Part shown: positions 18,427 to 27,752 of the stretch, one piece after another
How the letters are laid out: each line of letters opens with the position of its first letter
Position numbering within the stretch: the stretch's first letter is position 1
Assembly (NCBI RefSeq): GCF_014648815.1
Contig: NZ_BMRV01000004.1
Coordinates: 186,001-250,000, forward strand
Reading direction: 5' to 3'
DNA from: Streptomyces flaveolus
GTDB taxonomy: Bacteria > Actinomycetota > Actinomycetes > Streptomycetales > Streptomycetaceae
DNA: 64,000 bases
The notes under the pieces: model-generated
What the model was told of the DNA's origin: nothing
What the model saw: only the letters and a program-made list of their open reading frames with translations
The model's database searches: none
Translations under genes and position numbers: made by a program

Positions 18427-19215
18427 TTAGAGCCGGGTCCAGCTCCAGGTCGTCGTGGCCTCCAGCGGCTCCAGCGGCGTGACCAGGCGCGGGAGGGTGT
18501 TCAGGCCGTTGGGCGGCCCGGTCTGCGGCTCCACGCAGACGGCGGCCTCCTGCTCGTCGTAGACCACGGCCCACTGCTGCGGACTGGTCACCCTCAGCTC
18601 CAGCCGGCCCGGCCAGGTCAGCGTCACGTCGACGCCGTCCGGCATGCCGAAGCAGTCGTCCCAGGGCCCCGGCTTCGGGTCGGTCCGGTTGCCGGTGGGC
18701 AGGTGGTCGTCGCCGCGCTCCTCCTGCCAGGCGGGGTCGAAGGCGATCGCCACGTCCGTCCCGTCGAGGGTGCGGTTGAACCACGGGTGCCAGCCGATCT
18801 GCGCCGGGAAGGACGACTCGTACGTCTCCACGGACATCGTCAGCGTCAGGGCGTCCTCGGCGAGCGCGATCACCTGCGTGACGCGGCCCGAGTACGGCCA
18901 GGGGTCGACGAGGTCGTACGTGATGACGGCCTCGTTCCCGGTGACGCGGGCGGTGCGCCAGGCGCCGTCGCGGGCGGTGCCGTGGATGGCGTGCGGCGGG
19001 GAGTTCAGCGGCATCTGGTGGACGGCGGCACCGTCCCGGAAGCGGCCCTCGCGGATCCGGCCGCACCAGGGGACCATCGGGAAGCAGCCGTAGCGGTCGC
19101 CCTGGCGCAGCAGCTCGGTGCCGCCGACCCGGAGCCCGCCGATCCGGCCGCCGTTGCCCGGCAGCACGGTCGCCTCCGCGTCACCCGCGGTCAGCGTGAT
19201 GGGTTCGTTACTCAC
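18427..19215 (-). CDS. Aldose 1-epimerase family protein
   Basis: This 262-residue sugar mutarotase-like protein is GTG-started. Family features are an early N-x-GGRI turn (LPGNGGRIGGLRVGG), HAIHGTARDGAW with the active-site histidine near 95, IGWHPWFNR with the second histidine near 150, and a late VVYDEQEAAVCVEPQTGP with the catalytic-type glutamate. It is tightly linked to pyrE (10 bp) but has no obvious pathway link to it. Substrate specificity is unknown. Confidence 0.87.
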   Translation of the reverse strand: MSNEPITLTAGDAEATVLPGNGGRIGGLRVGGTELLRQGDRYGCFPMVPWCGRIREGRFRDGAAVHQMPLNSPPHAIHGTARDGAWRTARVTGNEAVITYDLVDPWPYSGRVTQVIALAEDALTLTMSVETYESSFPAQIGWHPWFNRTLDGTDVAIAFDPAWQEERGDDHLPTGNRTDPKPGPWDDCFGMPDGVDVTLTWPGRLELRVTSPQQWAVVYDEQEAAVCVEPQTGPPNGLNTLPRLVTPLEPLEATTTWSWTRL

Positions 19216-19309
19216 GCCACGACCCTACTGGGGCGATCAAGGGGGCCCCACCGGGCCGGGCCGCCGGCGACCCGCGGGCCCGCGCCGCTGCTCGGTGGGC
19301 GCCCGCGGG

Positions 19310-20083
19310 TCAGTGGCGCTTGTTGCGCAGCGCCCTGCCGACCACGATCGCCGAGGCCACGGCCAGTGCCGCCGCCGGGGCCGCCCAGCGCAGGGGGGTG
19401 CCGGACGCGTTCGACTGGGGTGCCGGGACGGGGGCGTAGCGACCGCGGGGCGGGGCGTGGTCCACCTCCTCGGCGCTGCGGCCGATCATCGTGCGGCGCG
19501 CGTGCGCGGCCTCGGCGGGGGGTTCGGCGGCCTTGTCGCCGTCGTGGGCCTCGGGTCCGGCCGTGCCCGCGTCCGCTTCCGCGTCGGCGTCGGCGTCGCC
19601 GTCGAGGGAGGACGGGGGGACCTCGGTGTCGAAGACCGACGTGTGCCGCGGCTCCGTCTCCGCGGCCGCCGCGCCCAGATTCTCCGCGAACCGGGTCACC
19701 AGGCGGATGGTGGCCGACGTCACCGACTCCTCGGGCAGCTCCGTGACCCGCCCGTCCGCGGTGGCCGTCCCGGTGAACGCGAGGGTGGTGCCGCCGTCGG
19801 CGTCCCGCACGTGCAGGACGAGCGCGAGCGCGACCGCGCCGGTGCCGCGCGACTCCGTGGCGTCGCCCTCGACGACGTACGCCCCGTCGTCGCGCGCGGA
19901 CAGGCGCAGCGAACCCCGGTAGGTGATGGAGTGGCTGCCGATGCGCACCTTGAGCCGTCCCGCGACGGGCTCGGCGCCGGCGTCCTGCTGGAGCCCCGGA
20001 ATCGCCCGGGCGACCCTCACGGGATCGGCCAGCACGTCCCTGAGCCGCTCGGCCGGAACCGGAACGAACACCTCATGCTCCAT
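19310..20083 (-). CDS. SRPBCC (CoxG-like) protein with C-terminal membrane anchor
   Basis: This 257-residue protein starts at the ATG reading MEHEVFVPVPAERL; earlier codons in frame are unsupported. The first 150 residues fit the START/Bet v1-like lipid-binding fold of the CoxG/carbon monoxide dehydrogenase subunit G family (VPAERLRDVLADPVRVARAIPGL). A long acidic linker follows (DGDADADAEADAG), then a single hydrophobic helix near the C-terminus ending in basic residues (LRNKRH). That suggests a ligand-binding domain tethered on the inner face of the membrane. It is downstream of the third two-component system. Confidence 0.85.
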   Translation of the reverse strand: MEHEVFVPVPAERLRDVLADPVRVARAIPGLQQDAGAEPVAGRLKVRIGSHSITYRGSLRLSARDDGAYVVEGDATESRGTGAVALALVLHVRDADGGTTLAFTGTATADGRVTELPEESVTSATIRLVTRFAENLGAAAAETEPRHTSVFDTEVPPSSLDGDADADAEADAGTAGPEAHDGDKAAEPPAEAAHARRTMIGRSAEEVDHAPPRGRYAPVPAPQSNASGTPLRWAAPAAALAVASAIVVGRALRNKRH

Positions 20084-20135
20084 GTCAGCGCAGCCTACCC
20101 AGCGGGCGCCCGGCGCACCCCCCGTCGGCACAAAC

Positions 20136-20894
20136 TCACCCGCCGCCCGCGGCACCCCCGGGCGTCACGAGTCCCGTCTCGTACGCCACCACCACCGCCT
20201 GGGCCCGGCTGGTCAGGCCCAGCTTGGTCATCGTGCGGTTGAGGTGGGTCTTCACCGTGGCCTCGCTGATGAACAGGCGGTCGGCGGCCTCGGCGTTGCT
20301 CAGGCCGCGGGCGACCAGTCTCAGGACCTCGGCCTCCCGGGTGGTCAGCGCCGTCAGCTCGGGCGGCTGCCCGGAGTCCTGGGGCTCCGACATCCGCGTG
20401 AACGCCTCCACCAGGCGCCGGGTGACCGCGGGGGCGAACAGCGCGTCACCGCCGTGCACCGCGGTGACCGCGGCCAGCAGCCGTTCGGGGCCGGCGTCCT
20501 TGAGCAGGAACCCCGAGGCGCCGGCGCGCAGGGCGCCGTACACGTACTCGTCGAGGTCGAAGGTGGTGAGGACGAGGACGCGCGGCGCGGGGTCCACCGC
20601 CTCGGCGAGGATCCGCTCGGTGGCCTGGATGCCGGTCATGCCGGGCATGCGGATGTCCATCAGGACGACGTCCGGCCGGGTCGCCGCGGCCAGCGCCACC
20701 GCCTCCGCGCCGTCGGACGCCTCGCCGACGACCTCCATGCCGGGGGCGGCCCGCAGCAGCGCGGCCAGTCCGCTGCGGACGAGGAACTGGTCGTCGACGA
20801 CGAGCAGCCTGATCGGACGGTCCGTCGCGCGGTCGTCCGGACGGTCCGTCGCACGGTCGGTCGGATGGTGGGTCGGACGGTCTGCGTCGGTCAT
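20136..20894 (-). CDS. NarL/LuxR-family response regulator (system 3)
   Basis: This 252-residue regulator overlaps the kinase gene by ATGA. The phospho-acceptor is Asp80 in [10 protein letters not shown], and the LuxR helix-turn-helix is [21 protein letters not shown]. It differs from its paralogues by an extra 27-residue N-terminal tail made of repeated DRATDRP-like units, encoded by a short GGACGGTCCGTCG-type DNA repeat at about 20816-20890. The tail is unlikely to be folded; translation could also start inside it. Confidence 0.93.
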   Translation of the reverse strand: MTDADRPTHHPTDRATDRPDDRATDRPIRLLVVDDQFLVRSGLAALLRAAPGMEVVGEASDGAEAVALAAATRPDVVLMDIRMPGMTGIQATERILAEAVDPAPRVLVLTTFDLDEYVYGALRAGASGFLLKDAGPERLLAAVTAVHGGDALFAPAVTRRLVEAFTRMSEPQDSGQPPELTALTTREAEVLRLVARGLSNAEAADRLFISEATVKTHLNRTMTKLGLTSRAQAVVVAYETGLVTPGGAAGGG

Positions 20895-22063
20895 TCCCGG
20901 ACGGTGTCTCCCCGGCGTGCGGTCTGTACCGGCGTCGGCAGGGTCAGGCGCACGCCGAATCCCCCCTCGCTGCGCGGGCCGACGGCGATCGTCCCGCCGT
21001 AGAGCTTGGCCCGCTCGCGCATACCGATCAAGCCGTGGCCGCCGCGCTCGGGGATTGTGTCCGAATCCACCCCCTCCCGCCGGGCGTCCCCGGAGCCGTC
21101 GTCGGTCACCGACACCGTCACCTCGCCCGCGCGGTAGGCGAGTTCGACGGCGGCGTGCGCGCCGGGCGCGTGCTTGAGGACGTTGGTCAGGGCCTCCTGG
21201 ACCACCCGGTACACGCACAGCTGGACGCCCGGCGGCAGGGCGCGCGGTTCGCCGGTGACGCACAGGTCGACGCCGACGCCGCCGGTGCGCACCCGGGTGA
21301 CCATCTCGCCCAGCTGGTCGAGCCCCGGCGCCGGGGCACCGTCCGCGCCCTGCACCCCGTCGGCGCGCAACAGGCCGAGCATGCGCCGCAGTTCGGCGAG
21401 GGCCTCGCCGCTCGCGCCCTCGATGGTGTCGAGGGCGTCGCGTGCGGTGGAGGCGTCGGAGTGGAAGACGAAGCGGGCCAGGCCGGCCTGGACGTTGATG
21501 ACGGCGATGTGGTGCGCGACCACGTCGTGCAGCTCGCGGGCGATCCGCACCCGCTCCTCGGCCACCTCGCGCCGGGCCCGGTCGGCCTGTTCGGCACGGA
21601 GTTCCCGGGTGAGTTCGGCCGTCCGGCGGGCGACGTACCCGAACCGCCACAGGACGAGCGGGAAGCCCACGGCCTGGCCGACGACGGACGCCATGGCGTC
21701 GGCGTCGCTGACGATTCCCGCACCGATCCAGACACCGGCGAGCAGGGCGGCCGAGGCGGCGGCGACGCGGGTGGAGCGCAGGGAGGCCACGGTGTAGACG
21801 GCGAGCATGGGGCCGAAGGAGCCGACCACGGGCCACTGGCCCAGCGCGATGGAGACCGCCCAGCAGCCGTGCGAGACGAGGCAGACGGTGACGGGGGCGC
21901 GGGTGCGCAGGGCGAGCGGCAGGTTCACCAGGGCGACGAGCGTCCAGGCGAGCGGGCCGAGCGCGGGCCACCCCTGGGCGACGGCCTCGGTGCCGAGCAG
22001 AACGGCCACGGTCGTCAGCGCCGCGGCGATCAGGCCGTCGGCCGCCAGGGGGTGCAGGCGCAT
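20891..22063 (-). CDS. Sensor histidine kinase (system 3)
   Basis: This 390-residue HisKA_3 kinase has about five membrane helices within residues 5-145, His179 in [14 protein letters not shown], and HATPase motifs [17 protein letters not shown] and [11 protein letters not shown]. It pairs with the regulator at 20136-20894. The start is uncertain: the ATG at 22063 gives a natural N-terminus ([10 protein letters not shown]), while another start at 22102 has GGAAGG directly abutting it. This is the third system of the same class in 22 kb. Confidence 0.9.
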   Translation of the reverse strand: MRLHPLAADGLIAAALTTVAVLLGTEAVAQGWPALGPLAWTLVALVNLPLALRTRAPVTVCLVSHGCWAVSIALGQWPVVGSFGPMLAVYTVASLRSTRVAAASAALLAGVWIGAGIVSDADAMASVVGQAVGFPLVLWRFGYVARRTAELTRELRAEQADRARREVAEERVRIARELHDVVAHHIAVINVQAGLARFVFHSDASTARDALDTIEGASGEALAELRRMLGLLRADGVQGADGAPAPGLDQLGEMVTRVRTGGVGVDLCVTGEPRALPPGVQLCVYRVVQEALTNVLKHAPGAHAAVELAYRAGEVTVSVTDDGSGDARREGVDSDTIPERGGHGLIGMRERAKLYGGTIAVGPRSEGGFGVRLTLPTPVQTARRGDTVRE

Positions 22064-22331
22064 TGCCGCAGGGTAAGTCCGCCCGCCCGGCGGCGGCGTC
22101 ATCCTTCCGCCGTACCGCGGAAGTTGCAGGAACCGCGCGTCTACCGCGCCGGGTGGGCTCCGGTGTCCACCCGCCGCGGGATTCCGGGGCGGGCGGGGCG
22201 GCCGTAGGTTCTCGGTGCGAACGATCCACAGGGGGCGCGGCGGCCCGTCCCGGGGGAGGGGCGGGCCGCCGCGCGGGGGTCGTCCGGGGGGGGCGGGCCC
22301 GCGCCGGGGGGCGGGGGGCGCCCCGGCGGGC

Positions 22332-24131
22332 TCAGTACCGCGGATGCACCAGTGTGGACGGCGGCAGGCCGGGCACGCACGTGCCGGCCGCCGACCGGGC
22401 GGCCGCGGCGAGGGACTGCCGGGTGAGGGTGTGCGGGCGGGGGGCCGCCGGGTCGAGGCGCAGGACGGGGGGCGTGCGGGCGGCGAGGACGAAGCCCCGG
22501 TCCCGCGGGGCGCGGGAGGTGCCGGCCGCCCGGTCGGGGCCCGCGGTGAAGCCGGTGTCGCGACCGCCGACCCGGTAGGCCACGGTCCGCAGGCCGGCCG
22601 CGCGCAGCGTCGCGTCGACGGTCCAGAACGCCCGGGGTCGCGAGGAGACCGGACCGGCGTGCACGACCAGCCGCCCGCCCGGCGCGAGCACCCGCCGCAG
22701 CAGGCCGTAGAACTCCTGCGAGTACAGCTTGGTGCTGGCCGTGATGCCCGGGTCGGGCAAGTCGGAGATCACCACGTCGTACGTCGCGGTGGGCGCCGAG
22801 CGCAGCCGGTGGAAGGCGTCCGCGGCGGTGACGTGGACGCGCGGGTCGCCGTAGGCGTGCTCGTTCAGCGCGGACAGGCCGGGGTCGTGCCGGGCCAGCC
22901 GGGCGAGTCCCGGGTCGAGTTCCACGACGTCGACGCGGCGCACGTCCGGATGGCGCAGCACCTCCCGCGCGGCGAGGCCGTCGCCGCCGCCGAGGATCAG
23001 CACGCGCGCGTGCCGTCCGGTCATGGCCGGCTGCACCAGGGCCTCGTGGTACCGGCGTTCGTCGCTGCCGCTGACGCGCAGGCGGCCGTCCAGGAAGAGG
23101 TGGAGGCTCCGGCCGTCGGTGCCGCCGGTGAGGACCACCTCCTGCACGCCGGTCTGTACGGCCACGCGGACGTCCTGGCCGTAGACCGCGTGCCGGGCGG
23201 CGCGTTCGAAGTCGTCGGCGAGGACGGTCGCCGAGGTGAGGAGGGCGAGCACGACGACGTTGGCGGTCACCAGCAGTCGGCGGGCCCGGCGGGTCAGGTC
23301 CCGCCGGAACAGGCCGAGGACCAGCGCGGCGCCGACGGCCGCGTTGACCGTGCCGGTGAGCAGTGCGCCGGTCAGCTGGCCGAAGAAGGGCAGCAGGACG
23401 AAGGGGAAGGCGAGGCCGCCGACGAGGGCGCCGACGTAGTCCGCGGCGAACAGGTCGGCGACGGCGCCGCCCGCGTCCTGGCGGCGGATGCGCTGGATCA
23501 GCTCCATCAGCAGCGGCACCTCGGCGCCGATCAGCAGGCCGATGGCGAGCGAGAAGGCGACCAGGAGGAAACGCGGGCCGTCGGACCACAGGCCGCCCCA
23601 GCCGCCGGTCCAGGCGAAGACGGCGTACAGCGCCATGGCGCTGGAGCCGCCGACGAGGGCGAGGACGGCCTCGACCGCGCCGAAGCCGGCCGCCGCGAAC
23701 CGGCGCAGCCGCTTGGCGGCGAGCGAGCCGATGCCCATGGCGAAGACCATGACGGACAGGACGACGGACGCCTGGGTGACGGAGTCGCCGATCAGGTACG
23801 AGGCGAGGGCGACCAGTTCGAGTTCGTACACGAGTCCGCAGGCCGCACAGACGAAGACGCCCGCGAGGACCAGGAACCGCCCGGTGCCGGGCCGGACGGG
23901 CAGCCGGACCGTCGGCCCGGGTCCCGGCGCACCGGGGCCGTTCGGTCCGGGGTCGCCAGGTCCGGGCTCCGTCGGTCCGGGGCCGTTCGGGCCGGTTCCC
24001 GTCGGGCCGTTCCGGCCGCCCGGCCCGCGGGGCCCGCGCCGGCTGTCCGGCCCGCCCGGGCCACCGCGCCCGTCCGCGCCGTCCCAGGACGGCGGTGAGC
24101 CGGGCGGGGCGGGAGCGTGCGGTTCGATCAC
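22332..24131 (-). CDS. Membrane-embedded spermidine synthase-like protein
   Basis: This 599-residue protein starts with GTG. After a disordered Gly/Pro-rich head (residues 1-75, many PGPNGPG units) come about seven to eight membrane helices at 85-290, then a soluble aminopropyltransferase-like domain from about 300. That domain has the substrate glutamine loop replaced by [37 protein letters not shown] and ISDLPDP. Fused transporter/spermidine synthase proteins are common in actinobacteria and their reaction is mostly unproven. The DUF2617 gene lies upstream on the same strand. Confidence 0.85.
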   Translation of the reverse strand: MIEPHAPAPPGSPPSWDGADGRGGPGGPDSRRGPRGPGGRNGPTGTGPNGPGPTEPGPGDPGPNGPGAPGPGPTVRLPVRPGTGRFLVLAGVFVCAACGLVYELELVALASYLIGDSVTQASVVLSVMVFAMGIGSLAAKRLRRFAAAGFGAVEAVLALVGGSSAMALYAVFAWTGGWGGLWSDGPRFLLVAFSLAIGLLIGAEVPLLMELIQRIRRQDAGGAVADLFAADYVGALVGGLAFPFVLLPFFGQLTGALLTGTVNAAVGAALVLGLFRRDLTRRARRLLVTANVVVLALLTSATVLADDFERAARHAVYGQDVRVAVQTGVQEVVLTGGTDGRSLHLFLDGRLRVSGSDERRYHEALVQPAMTGRHARVLILGGGDGLAAREVLRHPDVRRVDVVELDPGLARLARHDPGLSALNEHAYGDPRVHVTAADAFHRLRSAPTATYDVVISDLPDPGITASTKLYSQEFYGLLRRVLAPGGRLVVHAGPVSSRPRAFWTVDATLRAAGLRTVAYRVGGRDTGFTAGPDRAAGTSRAPRDRGFVLAARTPPVLRLDPAAPRPHTLTRQSLAAAARSAAGTCVPGLPPSTLVHPRY

Positions 24132-24219
24132 GCAGTGACGTTACGTCACTCCCCGGCTGCACTTCGTCACCCACACGTGTGAAACTTGCGCCCCGCGGGA
24201 CCGCACAGGTTTATCCGTG

Positions 24220-24756
24220 TCACACCCCGGACGGGCTGAGCTGCCGCGTCGGCACCCGGGCGCCGACCCGGGTCCGGGTCGCCACCAGCTGGCCGTCCTG
24301 CGGATAGGCGTGCCAGGTGCGCCAGTGCACCTGCCCCTCGTGCCGGTGCGCGAGCAGCGCGGTGAAGGCGTGCGGACTGCCGGGGAAGACGCCTGCCAGC
24401 CCGTGCGGATGGTCGGCGACCAGGGCCAGCAGTTCCTGGGCCCGGCCCGCGAAGGAGCCCGGCGTGAGCAGCTCCACGCGGGCGGCGAACTCGTACTCCC
24501 AGTCGCCCACCCGCTTGGCCACGCCCAGCGGAAGCGGCGTGCTGCTGCCCGGGATGCACGCGACCGTCTCCGAGCAACTGCCCCGCTCCTCCTCCAGCAG
24601 GACTTGGTGGGAGGCGCCGAGGAGTCTCAACTGCAGCTTGGCCCCCGTCAGCTCGATGTCGAGACTGGCCAGCGCGGGCAGCGGTTCGCGCCCGAGGGCC
24701 CAGGCCAGGTCGGCGGCGCGGGTGTCGGTGTAGGCGGTGTTCAGGGTCGTGAGCAT
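24220..24756 (-). CDS. DUF2617-like protein
   Basis: This soluble protein of 178 residues begins MLTTLNTAYTDTRAADLAWALG; a start seven codons earlier lacks support. It is compact with many beta-like stretches (LELLGASHQ-type core, WRTWHAYPQDGQLVATRTR near the C-terminus) and no catalytic motif I can name. The position directly upstream of the spermidine-synthase-like gene is typical of DUF2617, which suggests a shared but unknown role. Confidence 0.65.
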   Translation of the reverse strand: MLTTLNTAYTDTRAADLAWALGREPLPALASLDIELTGAKLQLRLLGASHQVLLEEERGSCSETVACIPGSSTPLPLGVAKRVGDWEYEFAARVELLTPGSFAGRAQELLALVADHPHGLAGVFPGSPHAFTALLAHRHEGQVHWRTWHAYPQDGQLVATRTRVGARVPTRQLSPSGV

Positions 24757-25154
24757 GGATCGGCTCCGCAAGCACACATGGAGAGGAAGGTGTGGGCCTG
24801 CGCACCCCGGTCACTGTCGGGGAGGCGGCCCGGGCAGCCCTGTCGGCCGGTCAGGAGGGGGGTCAACAGGTCGTCCGGGGGGCTGCGTTGACGAGGGAGA
24901 GGGAATCATGAACTGTGGCGGCACCACAGCGTTTTTACCCAACTTCGTGGCGTTTCCATCCCCCGGGGGGTCCACAGCTCAACTGTTCAACCATGGCGCG
25001 CGCCCGGCCCGCTCGGCGCGCGCCGGTGTGTGCGAGCGCCCGCCGGGTGTGTTTCCCGGCGGGCGCTCTCGGTGGGGACGTGGGGCCCGGACCCAGGTGC
25101 GGGCCCCCGCGAAGCGGATGCGGTTCCCCCTGGCAGGAGCTCAGCTGCCCCGTG
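24757..25154. other. 398-bp intergenic region with a lower-GC patch and a strong terminator
   Basis: No convincing gene is seen. A TTGACG hexamer at about 24892 is followed by an AT-richer patch (24905-24990) and then a strong hairpin at 25034-25068. This is the layout of a short plus-strand transcript, either a leader/small RNA or a small reading frame starting ATGAACTGTGGC at 24908. That frame contains a rare TTA codon and soon becomes low-quality sequence, so I do not call it a gene. Confidence 0.35.
25034..25068. terminator. Strong hairpin terminator
   Basis: GAGCGCCCGCCGGG at 25034-25047 pairs with CCCGGCGGGCGCTC at 25055-25068 around a TGTGTTT loop. It lies beyond the stop of the Gly/Cys-rich gene (minus strand) and would also end any plus-strand transcript from the preceding patch. 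Confidence 0.85.
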
Positions 25155-25463
25155 TCAGCTGCCTCCACCGCATCCGCCGCCCCCTCCCCCGCAGGACGAC
25201 CCGCCTCCGCAGGACGAGCCGCCGCCGCAGGACGAACTGCTCCCGCAGGAGTGGCCTCCGTGGTGGTGCCCGCCCGAGGACGAGCCGCCGTCTCCCCCAC
25301 CGGCCCACCAGCTGTTGTTGCTGCTGTTGCTGCTGTAGCTGCCGCCCGACGACCGCGAACCCCGGCCGCGCACCCGCCCGGCGGTGGAGCGGCCGCGCAC
25401 GCCGGAGACGATCCCGGCGACGACCAGAGCGACGATCACGATCAGGATGATGCCGAAGACCAT
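25155..25463 (-). CDS. Small membrane protein with Gly/Ser/Cys-rich tail
   Basis: This 102-residue protein starts at ATG 25463 behind an excellent ribosome site (GGAAGGAGGGTG). One membrane helix spans residues 3-20 (GIILIVIVALVVAGIVSGV), followed by a basic stretch. A tail of about 65 residues is almost only Ser, Gly, His and Cys: a SSNSSNNSWW patch, an HHHGGHSCG patch, then SSCGGG repeats ending in a glycine run. Eight or so cysteines plus the histidines could bind metal or form disulfides. The function is unknown. It is divergent from the aminotransferase at 25630. Confidence 0.8.
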   Translation of the reverse strand: MVFGIILIVIVALVVAGIVSGVRGRSTAGRVRGRGSRSSGGSYSSNSSNNSWWAGGGDGGSSSGGHHHGGHSCGSSSSCGGGSSCGGGSSCGGGGGGCGGGS

Positions 25464-25629
25464 GGCGTCACCCTCCTTCCGATTCCCCCGGGCTCCCGCC
25501 CGGAAGTTCCCCCGAAGCAACCCCCCGTCGGGCGCCCCGCTTTCCGTGAAGCTCGTTGCGTGAACGGGGGATGCCCTCACCCGCCACGCCCCAAAGCAGA
25601 GTTGAGGAACTCCAGAGCTTCGGCGCAGG

Positions 25630-26820
25630 ATGACCGCCATGACCTCCAGCGCACGCCCCTTCCTCAATCGCCGGCTCGCCGAGTTCGGGACCACGGTCTT
25701 CGCCGAGATGTCCGCCCTGGCGGTGAAGACCGGCGCGATCAACCTGGGACAGGGCTTCCCCGACACCGACGGCCCCGAGGAGATCCGGGAGGCGGCCGTA
25801 CGGGCCCTGCGCGACGGACGCGGCAACCAGTACCCGCCGGGGCCCGGCGTCCCCGAGCTGCGTACCGCCGTCGCCGCCCACCAGCAGCGGCGGTACGGCC
25901 TGTCCTACGACCCGGACACCGAGGTCCTGGTCACCGCCGGCGCCACCGAGGCCATCGCCGCCTCACTACTGGCCCTGCTGGAGCCCGGCGACGAGGTGAT
26001 CGCGCTGGAGCCGTACTACGACTCGTACGCGGCCGGCATCGCCATGGCGGGCGGCACGCGGGTGCCGGTGACCCTGCGCCCGCACGAGGGCACGTTCCGC
26101 CTCGACCTGGACGAGCTGCGCGACGCGGTCACCGACCGCACCCGCCTGCTGCTGCTCAACACCCCGCACAACCCGACGGGCACCGTCCTGACCCGCGCGG
26201 AACTCGCGGCGGTCGCCGAGCTGGCCGTGGAGCGGGACCTGCTGGTGGTGACGGACGAGGTCTACGAGCACCTGGTCTTCGACACGGCCGAGCACATCCC
26301 CCTGGCGTCCTTCCCCGGGATGCGCGAGCGCACGGTGACCATCGGGTCGGCCGGCAAGACGTTCTCGTTCACCGGCTGGAAGGTCGGCTGGATCACCGCC
26401 CCGCCCGCCCTGGTCACCGCGGTCCGCTCGGCCAAGCAGTACCTGACCTATGTGGCGTCCGGCCCCTTCCAGTACGCCGTCGCCGAGGCTCTCGCGCTGC
26501 CCGACTCCCACTTCGCCGCCTTCCGCGCGGACATGCAGGCCAAGCGGGACGTCCTCGCGGCCGGCCTCGCGGAGGCGGGCTTCGGCGTCTACCGCCCCGC
26601 CGGGACGTACTTCGTCACCACCGACATCCGCCCCCTCGGCGAGAGCGACGGCTTCGCCTTCTGCCGCGGCCTGCCGGAACGCGCGGGTGTCGTCGCCATC
26701 CCCAACGCCGTCTTCTACGACCACCGGGAGGCGGGTGCCCCCTTCGTCCGGTTCGCGTTCTGCAAGCGGACGTCGGTGCTGGAGGAGGCCGTACGGCGGC
26801 TGAAGACGCTGGGGGGCTGA
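25630..26820 (+). CDS. PLP-dependent aminotransferase, class I/II
   Basis: This 396-residue fold-type I aminotransferase has the N-terminal GAINLGQGFPDTDGP signature, the NTPHNPTG cofactor stretch near 180, the PLP lysine in SAGKTFSFTGWKVGW near 243, and a C-terminal VRFAFCK arginine for the carboxylate. The early motif set is that of the MalY-unlike KAT/methionine aminotransferase (YbdL) and DapC group, so it could act on methionine, glutamine or N-succinyl-diaminopimelate. The exact substrate is unresolved. It is transcribed alone and ends at a shared hairpin. Confidence 0.9.
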   Translation: MTAMTSSARPFLNRRLAEFGTTVFAEMSALAVKTGAINLGQGFPDTDGPEEIREAAVRALRDGRGNQYPPGPGVPELRTAVAAHQQRRYGLSYDPDTEVLVTAGATEAIAASLLALLEPGDEVIALEPYYDSYAAGIAMAGGTRVPVTLRPHEGTFRLDLDELRDAVTDRTRLLLLNTPHNPTGTVLTRAELAAVAELAVERDLLVVTDEVYEHLVFDTAEHIPLASFPGMRERTVTIGSAGKTFSFTGWKVGWITAPPALVTAVRSAKQYLTYVASGPFQYAVAEALALPDSHFAAFRADMQAKRDVLAAGLAEAGFGVYRPAGTYFVTTDIRPLGESDGFAFCRGLPERAGVVAIPNAVFYDHREAGAPFVRFAFCKRTSVLEEAVRRLKTLGG

Positions 26821-26827
26821 ACGGCGA

Positions 26828-26880
26828 GAGCCCGGCCCCGGCACACGACCCCAGGTGGTGGTCGGTGCCCGGCCGGGCTC
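26828..26880. terminator. Bidirectional hairpin terminator
   Basis: GAGCCCGGCC at 26828-26837 pairs with GGCCGGGCTC at 26871-26880, with a further inner GGCAC/GTGCC pairing. It separates the convergent aminotransferase and YbjN-like genes. Confidence 0.8.
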
Positions 26881-26899
26881 CCCGGTACGCGGGGGCGGA

Positions 26900-27433
26900 C
26901 TACTCGCCGCCCTCGTCCTCGGGCTTCTCCGCCTCGTTGACCTCCTGCTCCAGGCCGAGCTGCTCCACCAGCCAGCGGTCGAACTCGATGGCGGCGCGCA
27001 CCCAGCTGACCGTCGAGGAGACGAAGTGCTCCAGGCTGACACCCATGCCGATCAGCATCTGCGCCTCGCCGATCAGGCGGACGGTGCCGTCGTCGTGGGT
27101 GTGGGAGTACACCTTGGGCCACAGGGTGCGCCGGTTCCAGTCGTCGAGCGACTCCAGCAGCTGCGGCTTGACGTCGATCTGGTGGGGACGGTCGTAGAAC
27201 GTCCGCACCGAGAAGATCTGCTGGTCGCCCTCGCCACGGAACATGAAGTACGTACGGAACTGCTCCCACGGCGCCGCGAGGTCACCCTCGTCGTCGACGA
27301 CGTACTTGAGCTCCATCTGTTCGAGGAGCTGCTTCACGAGGTCCTGATCCGGGACGACGGGGCCCGCCGGCCCTTGGGGCTGCGGCTCGGGCTGGCCCCC
27401 GAAGTTCGGAATCGAGGACGGGTCGATGCTCAC
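26900..27433 (-). CDS. YbjN-domain (sensory transduction regulator-like) protein
   Basis: This soluble, acidic protein of 177 residues starts with GTG (VSIDPSSIPNFGG), supported by GAAGGG nine bases upstream. After a Pro/Gln-rich head the core has the YbjN look: a hydrophobic/charged mix with FRTYFMFRGEGDQQIFSVRTFYDRP and RRTLWPKVYSHTHDDGTVRLIGEAQMLI. This fold is shared with type III secretion chaperone-like domains. No enzymatic residues are visible. The gene lies between the aminotransferase and clpB and is monocistronic. Confidence 0.75.
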   Translation of the reverse strand: MSIDPSSIPNFGGQPEPQPQGPAGPVVPDQDLVKQLLEQMELKYVVDDEGDLAAPWEQFRTYFMFRGEGDQQIFSVRTFYDRPHQIDVKPQLLESLDDWNRRTLWPKVYSHTHDDGTVRLIGEAQMLIGMGVSLEHFVSSTVSWVRAAIEFDRWLVEQLGLEQEVNEAEKPEDEGGE

Positions 27434-27702
27434 CGTGTTTTTCCCTTCGTACGGATCACACCATCCTCCCCCATGCGGGGAGGGGCGTGGCAAGCCCGCC
27501 GTGGCCCTGTCAGCCCTGGGCTGACACGATCCGGCCGGTCGGGTGGACCCCGGCGGACGGCGGCGGGGGCGCGTACGGGCGAGAGCTTGCCGGACATCCG
27601 CCGCGGCGCCGCCCTCCGCTCCTCCGTCCGGGTGTCCACGAGCGGCTCGCGCACACCTGCCCGGCGCCGGCCCGGTTCCGGGCGCGCACCGTACGACGCA
27701 GG

Positions 27703-27736
27703 GCGGCCCGTCACCCCACGGGGAGTGACGGGCCGC
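27703..27736. terminator. Terminator downstream of clpB
   Basis: GCGGCCCGTCAC at 27703-27714 and GTGACGGGCCGC at 27725-27736 form a 12-bp stem, 17 bp beyond the clpB stop on the minus strand. Confidence 0.85.
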
Positions 27737-27752
27737 GCCGGGACCGCCGGGG

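Noticed and set aside
24908-25450. Plus-strand frame starting ATGAACTGTGGC
   Set aside because: It has a TTA codon early and then becomes low-complexity Arg-rich sequence passing through a terminator; better seen as a possible RNA.
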